NCBI GenBank assembly: GCA_030248195.1
Contig: JASAND010021982.1
Coordinates: 1-64,000, forward strand
Direction: 5' to 3'
Length of the DNA stretch: 64,000 bases
Origin: Trissonchulus latispiculum
Taxonomy: Eukaryota; Nematoda; Enoplea; Enoplida; Ironidae
In this document: positions 46,777 to 55,700 of the stretch, one piece after another
Layout: the number at the start of each line of letters is the position of its first letter
How positions within the stretch are numbered: the stretch's first letter is position 1
Translations under genes and position numbers: made by a program
The notes under the pieces: model-generated
What the model was told of the DNA's origin: nothing
Database searches by the model: none
What the model saw: only the letters and a program-made list of their open reading frames with translations

Positions 46777-47299
46777 GTTCTTGGGTTTTTCAAACTTCTA
46801 ACTTCAAGTGCTTATATATCATTGGTGCAGCATCATCCAATCAGGTTTCATAAAATTTTTATAAGGTGATTTTCAACGGACCATAACTTTCTCATCCCTG
46901 ATCCGAATTCGATGAAACAGATACCGTTCGATTCCTCTCCTCGAGCTCTACAAGCCTAGACCCAACACACCTAGTTTCAGCTAAATGAGGATTTTTATAA
47001 TTTTTGGTGCAGCATCAACAAATCAGGTTTCATAAAATTTTCATAAGGAGTAATCTTTATGACTTTCTAACCTCTTATTCGATTCTTTCCGTCCCTCTGA
47101 GTTCTTCCCCCGGGGCTTGGGTCCCGGCGTCGGCCCATTACCGGACACCTACCTACCTAACCTACCTACGTACCTACCTAAGCTACCTACGTATCTAAAT
47201 TACTTACTTACTATGTACACTAACCTAAGCCCGGTCCATCTAATATTTTTGTGTTTTTATGTTTTATTATTTTTAATTTTTTTCTATATACAATCTACA

Positions 47300-47800
47300 A
47301 TGGAGCCAACCACAGTCAATGATTGCGCTACTTTCTCTACCGGCTACTGCCCTCTAAGCAACGTTCACTTCAGTCCCTTCCGACTACACGGAAAAATGTA
47401 CTACTCAGTCCAGCAGTGGTACGAAGGGGAAAAAGCTGCTTATTTTAATGATTGGGAGACCAGGAAAATTATCCTGAAAGAAAAAACCGCTAGACGTCAA
47501 AGGGAAGCCGCTAAGAACATAAAAGGGTTCGATGAAAAGGTTTGGGACCTAATAAAGGATAAAGTCGTTCTAGAAGGAATTCGAGCAAAATTTGAACAAA
47601 ACAAACAAGCTAGAGAAATATTACTGAGTACCGGTGACAAGAAAGTAGTCTTTGTGAATTCATTTGAAAAATATTGGGGAACTGGAACTGAAACCTATAG
47701 TAAGGACTATCAAGGAGAAAATCGTTTGGGGAACTTGTTGGAGAAAGTAAGGGACGAAATTAATAAAAGTAGCAGAAACTCAAAATCACACAAAACATAA
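47300..47800 (+). CDS. NADAR (YbiA/DUF1768-like) domain protein, 166 aa
   Basis: Start chosen at ATG 47300; the frame is open further left but only through TIR sequence. NADAR proteins are N-glycosidases or ADP-ribose-linked hydrolases (YbiA acts on riboflavin intermediates; others remove ADP-ribose from guanine), known from bacteria, phages and some eukaryotes. Seen: FSPFRLHGKMYYSVQQWYEG (23-42) with the following conserved Lys, the helix KERTARRQREA-type segment, IRAKFEQNKQAREILLSTGD and the signature YWGTG...GENRLGNLLEKVRDEI. The length is close to the family norm, with no break. The position normally Glu in the S-x-E-H motif is Gln here. The downstream ORF begins 2 bases after its stop. 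Expression and substrate are unknown. Confidence 0.85.
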   Translation: MEPTTVNDCATFSTGYCPLSNVHFSPFRLHGKMYYSVQQWYEGEKAAYFNDWETRKIILKEKTARRQREAAKNIKGFDEKVWDLIKDKVVLEGIRAKFEQNKQAREILLSTGDKKVVFVNSFEKYWGTGTETYSKDYQGENRLGNLLEKVRDEINKSSRNSKSHKT

Positions 47801-47802
47801 GG

Positions 47803-48384
47803 ATGGACTACAGTTACTATTGGAGCATTATTCTTGATAACGGGGAAACTTCACTTGGGGCTGGGGTTTTCGATTCATTCGCTGAGGCTCGGATGGATGC
47901 TGAAAATTACATTAGAAAAAACCCAATTTGTGGCCGGAAACCTTCCAACTTTGTCAAATGGACACCGACTCCCTCTTCTAAAAATTTAAGTGATTGTGTC
48001 CCCATTCGAAATGAAAAGCAATGGGAGAAAGCCCTTAAAGATTTCTTTGTCCTAGACCCTTCCCAAAAAAGAATACCTGGTTTGTTCAAAGAGGAATGGA
48101 CCGGAGACGGAATTATAGCCCTTTGTAGTAAGACTTACCTAGCTTGGGGAAAGACGAACAAAGTCTCTCATAAAGGAGTAAGCAAGGCCCTAAACAGCTA
48201 CACTCCCGAAGATTTTAAAGAAGTTTTAGACACAGGAAATACAATGTCCGGGGAAAATCGGGGGTTCCTGCATCCAGATAATAAAACATATCAGTATCAA
48301 CAAACTAAAGATGCCCCAGGTTACGTCTACCCCAAAAGAAAAGTGCTAGCAGACGGGGTGAGTACTGCCCCTTTGGATATATAA
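47803..48384 (+). CDS. Fusion ORF: short unknown N-terminal module plus polymerase B C terminus, 193 aa
   Basis: Residues 1-40 (starting MDYSYYWSIILDNG, with GVFDSFAEARMDAENYI) are unrelated to the polymerase and not recognised. From about 47925 the DNA follows the polymerase gene (1793 onward) but in a different frame, reading KWTPTP where the polymerase has motif C. A 14-base deletion next to motif C returns it to the polymerase frame at SSKNLSDC, and it then runs to the usual end VSTAPLDI. Catalytic motifs A, B and C are all absent, so it cannot be a polymerase. It may be a relic of internal deletion or a retained chimera. Confidence 0.75.
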   Translation: MDYSYYWSIILDNGETSLGAGVFDSFAEARMDAENYIRKNPICGRKPSNFVKWTPTPSSKNLSDCVPIRNEKQWEKALKDFFVLDPSQKRIPGLFKEEWTGDGIIALCSKTYLAWGKTNKVSHKGVSKALNSYTPEDFKEVLDTGNTMSGENRGFLHPDNKTYQYQQTKDAPGYVYPKRKVLADGVSTAPLDI

Positions 48385-48401
48385 ATTTGCTTTATCCCAA
48401 C

Positions 48402-48417
48402 AGCCCTCTTCAGGGCT
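48402..48417 (+). terminator. Stem-loop after the fusion ORF
   Basis: AGCCCT-CTTC-AGGGCT, perfect six-pair stem, 18 bases after the stop. Counterpart of 2321-2336. Confidence 0.5.
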
Positions 48418-48563
48418 AAGTGTATATAGTTGTATATAAATGTTGTATATATAGAAAATAAAAAAAGAAGAAAACAGAAAAATACAAAAACATTAGATGG
48501 ACCGGGCTTAGGTTAGTGTAAATAGGTTAGGTTTAGGTAGGTATGTAGTTAGCTAGGTAGGTA

Positions 48564-48773
48564 GTCCGGTAATGGGCCGACGCCGGGTCCCAAGCCCCGG
48601 GGGAAGAACTCAGAGGGGTGGCAAGGAAGTCGTAAGGGTAAAGAACACAAGGAAAAGAAGGCGAAAGGGTAGTGACGTCATACAGTGCAAACCTATGTTC
48701 AAGGGGAGGGAGGGAGTGGGAGGGACAAATTTGGGATTGGGATTGGAGGTCGAAAAGCTCGCCCTATACTACT
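48564..48773 (-). repeat. Right TIR of the deleted element
   Basis: Reverse complement of 46567-46776, ending ATACTACT. The same inner sequence is at the right end of the first element (2426-2496). The palindrome TGACGTCA (48673-48680) is conserved in both TIRs. Confidence 0.88.
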
Positions 48774-48848
48774 TGCGCCAATGTTAAATACTCACAACCG
48801 CCGAACTATACTTCATTAAACTATATATACGAAGCAGAGGAACGAAAC

Positions 48849-49460
48849 GGGTCTCTTGTGCAATTCCCCCCCCCAGCCCTAACTTTTGATTTTTTTACCA
48901 ATAACTTTGAAATTTTGTATGGGTGCATACTAGAGGCTGATGAATTCAAAAATTCAAAAATTTTGAAATTTTAAAAATTTTTTAAAAAATTTTAAGTTTT
49001 ATTTTGGTAAGGGGGACCAAAGGGAACCGAAAAATTTTTTGAAAAAAATTTTGCTCAAAACGTGCATACAGGGGTTTGCAGGGGCGCTGAACACGAATCC
49101 GAAATCCGTTTTTCGATAAAGCTTTTTGTTAGCTCAGGATAAGCTTACATCTAAAGGTTATAACTTTAGCTTATTTTAAGCTAAAGAAAAGCTGAATCGA
49201 AAAACGGTTTTCAGATTCGTGCTGAGCACCCCTGAAAACCCCTGTACGCACGTTTTCAGCAAAATTTTTTAAAAAATTTTTCGGTCCCTTTGGTCCCCCC
49301 TTATCAAAATAAGATTTAAAATTTTTTTTAAATTTTTTAAAATTTTAAAATTTTTGAATTTTTGAATTCATTAGCCTCTAGTATGCACCCATACAAAATT
49401 TCAAAGTTATTGGTCAAAAAATCAAAAGTTATGGCTGGGGGGGAATTGCGCAAGAGACCC
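48849..49460. mobile_element. Foldback element with perfect 8-bp target duplication
   Basis: Almost the whole 612 bp is a palindrome: GGGTCTCTTGTGCAATTCCC at the left against GGGTCTCTTGCGCAATTCCC inverted, with arms of about 300 bases. AACGAAAC flanks both sides (48841-48848, 49461-49468). No ORF. Part of an arm is also found in the hAT-like element at 23485-23600. It lies only 75 bases from the Polinton-like end. Confidence 0.85.
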
Positions 49461-49468
49461 AACGAAAC

Positions 49469-49867
49469 TAAATACGGTGATTTAAGTTTTTGGTTCACCT
49501 TGGTCCCCCCTTAAAAAACTTAAAAATTTAAATTTTTTAAATTTTTAAATTTTTGTTACAGATCGATCAGAAATGTGTTCAAATGCACCCATACCAAATT
49601 TGAGCTCAATCGGTTAAGTTTTGCGAATTTTAGACACAGGTGTGCGTATACGGAAGAATCACCCTAAATACTTTTATATTTTAAGCTTTTTGTTCGGATC
49701 TAACACTCATTTGACATGTGACACCCCTCAATAGTCAATAGACCTCCGCTGAAATGAGGCAAACATTGTAGTCTAGTTTCGTATTTATAGCTGCCACCGT
49801 GCTGAAACAGGTCTCTAAGTGCCGTACAGCGCACATTACACTCATTAAGTCAAGAAAATTAGGTAAA
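49469..49867. other. No supported gene
   Basis: A/T-rich; 49500-49640 repeats phrases from the foldback arms (CTTGGTCCCCCCTT, ATGCACCCATAC), so an older copy of that family abuts it. Confidence 0.4.
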
Positions 49868-50035
49868 CGCCGGCCAGCAGGCGGATCCACGAAGGATCCA
49901 AGACATTAATCATAAAGAAATAATGAAAAACGCCTGCCTGCAGTCACTAAGGCAGGTTCTTAGTCCGAAACAGGAGAGGGCCAATGGGCGCTGTGAGCGC
50001 TCTTACCCAGGGAGAACTATTCCCTGGAGCTCCCG
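49868..50035. repeat. Copy of the 38.6-kb dispersed repeat
   Basis: GCAGGCGGATCCACGAAGGA, GTCACTAAGGCAG and AACAGGAGAGGGCCAATGGG follow the order of 38600-38745. Confidence 0.7.
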
Positions 50036-51085
50036 CCTGGTTGTCCAAAGAAGGACAGCCAGCTCGGCTCTATCTGTGCTGCAACATAGCCAGAGAAGGT
50101 TTTATCAAAAACTCTCTAACTGTGCTATGCACAGAAAGAGGACTGCAGTAGCCCGCGGATCCCGTCTGCGGATTATTTTCAAGCATTATTTTTGCATACC
50201 AAAACCAATGACAGAAGCTTTTGACAGTGTTTAACATGTTTAACTTACCCCCCCCCCATCTTGGTAAAACATAACAAAAACGAGCCTTGCTTAAAAGTAG
50301 GGGAGGCAGGGCCCCCTAAAAGGAGGGGAGAGAGGTACCCTCCAACCCATTATACCCGTGGAGGGGTGTTGTTAATACCCGATTCAAGACAGGGGCTAAG
50401 AAATTGTTTGAGGGAGAGTTGGCGAAAAACTTTTTTCGGTCAGAAACTGAAGATTTTCTCAAGCTTCAGACATATTTACCGATTTTTAGGATACATCATT
50501 GAAATATGACGTGGGTATATACCCCCGAACCATAGTTTTCCTTTTGTAAATTTGGTGGTCGACCCCCAAAAACATCTAACCATGAAGTAATTTTAACATT
50601 AGACAGTGGTTTTAAACTCGAATATTTGTTGACTGCCAATATGATTCCAAGTCAACAATAAATAAGCCTAATATTTGGACATTTTCGAGCCTCCTGCGCG
50701 ACTCCCTCCCGTTACGACTGGGTCCTCCCCCAAAATTTCGGTTGGGAGGGGGGAAGAGGGTGACAAATCCTTCTAACCCTTCGCCGCTCAGTTCTCCCCC
50801 AGAATTTGGATCTCAGCAATCTCAAAAAATGGCCAAAAATGCAAGTTTCAGTATTCTAACCCTTTTTTCTTTCATCGAAAAGCTTGTTTTTAACGTTTTA
50901 CACAGGAAAAGCTTTGGTGTTTAACTTTAACGTTTTAGACGTTTTACCCCGTTTTAAAGCAGTTTTAAAGCAACAATTCTTCAAAATATGACCATTTGCA
51001 GCCAAATTTAGCTAAATGTTTGGGTCCAAAAATCACTGGGGGAATTCGGGGCTAGGGTAAATGTCTCAAACTTCTTGGGGGCGGG

Positions 51086-51088
<3 letters not shown>
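50036..51088. other. No supported gene
   Basis: GC-rich patches with C runs at 50248-50260 and GGGAGGGGGGAAGAGGG near 50744. No exon or element boundary was found. Confidence 0.4.

Positions 51089-51143
<55 letters not shown>
51089..51143. repeat. (AT)n microsatellite
   Basis: About 27 uninterrupted TA dinucleotides. Confidence 0.95.
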
Positions 51144-51146
<3 letters not shown>

Positions 51147-51173
51147 CCTCGTATGCGTGAGAAAATGGCCTTC

Positions 51174-51990
51174 TAAGTTTCTATTTCAGCTCATTTTGAA
51201 GCAATCTGGAGCGATCAACTTTGAAGCATCCTAACTGACGCTTGGATTGCTCGATTGGGCTGAGACTTTGCATGAATATAGCTAATATAAGTACTAATAG
51301 TATGGCGAATTTGAACCAAAACGGTTAACTACAGCTCGTGTTTTGCTCAAAAACGGGTTTCAGGACGGGGTCGTCACAACCATCCTTTTCACGGTTTTTT
51401 GGCTGTAGCCAAAAACCTAGGTTTAGGGAAACGGCTGATTTTATGGTAGTTGCAGGCTCATATTGGGGCCACACGCCCTGTAAATTTTAGCCAAATCGGT
51501 TTGGGCTTTTGAAGTAAAACTGGCACCAGAAGAGGCGTCGGCCACTTTTCGGGAATCGCCAAATTTCTCATTATTTTACGTCCACAGCTTGATAGGAACA
51601 GAATAACCGTATACCCTTCCATCAGTTAATCACTCTAAGCAGTAGAACGAGGTGTGCCAAAAAATGTTTTATTCGGTTAAGGTACTAGTAGTTGGCAACG
51701 CTTTGAATTTTGAAGTCCATGTCCAATCCAGGCTTGGTTTAGCTTGGCATGGCTTGGCAGTTAACGAGTGCTAGCGACTAGCGAGAAATGCACGCATTTT
51801 TGGACTTGTGTCAAGAAGAAAAGTTGTTCAGCTTGTCAAAGGCTTTGGAATGAGCTAATATTTATACTGTTTCGAACAACTTTAATTTTCACGATTTTGT
51901 ACAGTTTTTCGAGCAATCCAAGCGTCAGTTAGGAGGCTTCGAAATTGATCGCTCCAGATTGCTTCAAAATGAGCTGAAATTGAAACTTTG
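51174..51990. mobile_element. Nonautonomous element with about 80-bp inverted ends
   Basis: 51174-51255 (TCAGCTCATTTTGAAGCAAT, CTAACTGACGCTTGGATTGC) is inverted at 51909-51990 with few changes. The 650-base interior has no ORF. No target duplication was identified. Confidence 0.7.
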
Positions 51991-52530
51991 AAGGAAATCC
52001 TTTAATTTGCATGTAAAAAAGTAATTAATTTTTTACACAAGTTTTTAACAGTATAAAATAAGTGTTAAGTGTGAAAAAAGTGTTAGTGTAAAAATTGAGT
52101 AAAAAATGTTTCGATGCCAAAGTCATTTCCTCTGTACCACAGTAATGTTTGACGTGCCATTCAACTGTCAGAAAGGATGAGTTTAAGCATTTACTGCAGG
52201 ACACAGCCTCTAAAGGCTATTATTGATTTTGATAATTGACCAAGAATTTTGTTAATTGCTCGCAAACCTCCAGAAACTATTCATGTTTTCTTTTTGAACT
52301 TATAAAGTGACGGCAGATTTAGCAAAAGAAACATATAGAAGGTGCCATTTAGGTTATTTGCATTAGTGAGATCAGAAAATCAAGAGCATTTTCAAATTAT
52401 TTAATTTCAGAATTTTCAAAAATTTCTATTTCAAGTTTCAAAATTTTCATATAACGAGAATGTTCGGTTTTGAAAAATTTTGTCAGAGATTGTCTGGTGT
52501 TTTAGACTTCAGAGATTATTTTGATTGTAA
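51991..52530. repeat. Dispersed repeat shared with 12.0-12.7 kb (inverted)
   Basis: GTGTTAAGTGTGAAAAAAGTG and TTGACCAAGAATTTTGTTAA match 11995-12075 and 12660-12700 in reverse orientation. It lies downstream of the RBL-like gene. AATAAA on the minus strand at 52535-52540 is a candidate polyadenylation signal. Confidence 0.5.
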
Positions 52531-52763
52531 AATTTTTATTCTGAAATATTGTTCCATTATGTTTTTTAACATTTTTACTTTTTTACAATTTACAACCCTA
52601 CCTCCTAGCCAAATGTTTGTTTACTATACATATATACAATGGTACACAAACACAAACAAAAATACAATCTTGCACATGATGAAACTTAATGATACAAATT
52701 TCATAATAATCAAAAAAGTTATAACACAATTTCATCCAGTTTTCAATTAAGGAGAGGATCTGA

Positions 52764-55700
52764 CTAATCCGAGGGATGGGACAGCCCTCGACGCGGAGGA
52801 AGCGAGGGTACCGGCGGAGCGGAAGCCGAATTGGACATCGGCGGGGGAAATCCAACGGGGTGGGAGGAGGGCCCACCTTCCATGGCCGAGAGATCCAATC
52901 GCCGACGCGCCGCAGTTGAGACCGCAGATCCCACCGAGCCGGCCCGAAGCATGGCATTGATGGCGCACAAGTCCTAAAACAAGAATAACTGGTCGAAACG
53001 CAATCGTCGTGTGACACATTCACAAGCCATTAATTAATTGGACAATTAATCTGGGCTCCAGATAAGGCAGTTTAAAGTTTATTCCTATTGAAAGCCACGC
53101 CACCAGATAGATGACAATTTACTCCCAAAAAGAAATTCACCATCCAATTCTAAACTTTTTGCTATCCCGCCTCCTTTGACCCTTTGATTTGAACCACACG
53201 TATCACGTCATGAAACACGCCAATATAAAACTTCGATTAACAAATACATGCATTGAATCGATATTATCAAGAGTACACAATAACTAAGAGTGTGACTGAC
53301 AAGCGCCACACTCTTAATTATGAGGATGAGGACATGATGATACTCATGGCGAACTCCCCCCCCCCAAATTAGACCCCAGAGACCTCACGACAAATAAGTA
53401 CCTGCTCGAAACGGGGGTATGCTCACTCGCCTGTATGTTTCTAAAAGCTCGAAAGTAGGGATGGGCTGGGACAGCCCCATCCTCACAATTAAGAGTGTGA
53501 TGCTTGACACACTCTTTTCAATTCTGGACAGTTTAAAACAGTAGTCAAATTTGAGGATTTTAAAATGTCATGTATATAATATAACGCCTGTATTTGGACA
53601 GTGGGTGGGTACGGAATTCAACAAACCCAACCTTATAGGGACTTCTGGCAAAGCTGTACTGTAGCGGTCGCGCGGGCGACATCAGATGAGTAGCCGAGGA
53701 GGAATTGGACTTCATGGGCGAGACGTAGACAGAGGGAGCGATCTTCTTTCGTGGTGAGATCTGAGATAGGTTGGCAGAGGTGGACGGGATCGGAGACAGG
53801 ATCACGTGTGCGCCGCTGCGCAGCTGGAAAACAAAAAACAGACGAATAGACGAAAAACGATGTCACAAAGCAAGGATATCTTAATAGTTTTCATATCTTA
53901 ATCACACAGGGACAGGATAAATTAATAAGTTACATTAATCAGACTCACAACTTACTGATACGATTGACAGTGAAGTTTATTGACAAGGAGTCTTCAGAAA
54001 AAGATAATCTATTAACACTTGCAAGCGCTCTACACATTTACATCTCGAATACTATCAAGAGTACATAATAACAATATTATGTATTCTTGATACTATCAAA
54101 TACGTAAAAAGATTAAAAATGCCAGTCAAAAGAAAACCATAAAAACTAGCTTAGTCTAAGGAAAGGAACCTAACCTTAAACGATCTAGCAAAGGTCCTGG
54201 CCTTAGCCTCCACTCGCTTGATGAAAACTTGGTTATAGAATTTGATCAGATCTCCCCTGTCCTCTTCCACCGGGGTGGGGGTGGGCGGAGCGGAGTTCAG
54301 TCGCGGGATGGGCATAACGGAGCCACTGCGGAGTTTCATCCGCTGAACGGTGGCCGCTGCGGCTCCGGAAGACGAAGAAGAACCGCCTCCACAGCAGCCG
54401 CCCAGACTGCTGCTGCCCAGACTCCCAGAGCTGGCTACGCTGGCAGCGTCCACGGAATCCTCGCCATGATCTAGAAATAGATACCAATTCAGCAATCACA
54501 TCACTAAAATGAGGTAGATGCAGGCTTGCACCAGGCGGATTAGTTCTGTCTGGATAAGAGCGCTCACAGTGCCCATTGGCTTTGGCCTGTTTCGGACCAA
54601 TGCTTTTGCCTTAGTGACTGCAGGCTGGCATGTTTCTTTATGTATTTAGCTTTTCCAGTTAAATGGACAATGAACCAAACTGATCTGATATATGAGTGGT
54701 ATTTCAAAATTTGAAAGTAAATTTTTCGAAAAATACCACTTTTTGACCCAAAACTTCGGCATTGTTTGCCGCCTTGATATCCTGAGGCAGTGTCAACTAT
54801 CAAAAACCAGCTGAAATAAAAGAAATTGTTTAAAATTCGTTGCTGGCGCAATATAAATCGTAGCCACGAAAAGTTTATATCGCTGGATTCAACTCAGATT
54901 TAACTTTATGATTATGCAATTTTTATTCACTTTTGCTAGAATCGCTATGCCGAAATTTTGGGTCAAATAGTGGTATTTTTCGAAAAAATCTACTTTCAAA
55001 TTTTGCAATACCACATATATCAGGTCAAAACTGACGCCTAGGCGGCCCTGAAAGTCTAATAGCAAAATTTTTCCACTGAGCGAGTAGCGAGCAGTAGCCA
55101 GTCAAAGTCGAAAAAGCGGCAAAGATCAAAGGATTTTGAAAATCGAAAAAATTGAACAAGAAATAAAAATGCTCCTAAAGAGCAAAGAAAGGAATACGAG
55201 TCAACATGGAACATGTAAAATGCTAAATATTGTCGGTTATAAATTAAGAATAAGACAAGCATGTACAATGCTAATATGAGTCTGGTGAGGTTGGAAAGTG
55301 CAGAAGACAAGTACGTAACCTGTGTGAGGCTCAGAGCATCGTGTCCTCCACCCTAAAACTATCCTGTCTCGTCTTGTCGACATTACGTAAGTGATAACGT
55401 AACTAATAATGCCAATATGAGTCTATTTGGCATGCACTCATATTGGTGCGTGTACAAACTTGTCTTCTGCACTTTCCAACCTCACCAGACTCATATTAGC
55501 ATTTTACATGCTTGTCTTATTCTTAATTTACAACCGACAATATTTAGCATTTTACATGTTCCATGTTGACTCATTTCTTGTTTATCCACTTTTTACATGT
55601 CGTTTATATATATATATGCATGCATTAAATACTCTGACTCATGTGTGTGGTTCTATGGCAGATTGGCTCAGTTCCACCCTGACACCCCTCACACCAGAAC

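Larger units (their letters stand above)
46567..48773. mobile_element. Internally deleted Polinton/adintovirus-like element
   Basis: A 2207-bp unit with TIRs at 46567-46776 and 48564-48773, both starting AGTAGTATAGGG and highly similar over 210 bases. The 5'-AG ends fit Polintons. The right TIR continues inward to 48492; its matching part on the left lies at 47095-47244, after a partial second copy of the TIR, so the left end carries an extra segment of about 320 bases. It encodes a NADAR protein, then a fusion ORF ending in the polymerase C terminus. The 6-base flanks AAGGCC and TGCGCC differ, so no target duplication is confirmed. The parent element probably carried the NADAR gene at its left end and the polymerase at its right end. 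Confidence 0.8.

Noticed and set aside
46559..46853. ORFs on both strands with GRRRVPSPGGRTQRGG
   Set aside because: They fall within the TIR and occur identically in the opposite TIR (48572-48787); no family and no independent sign of coding.
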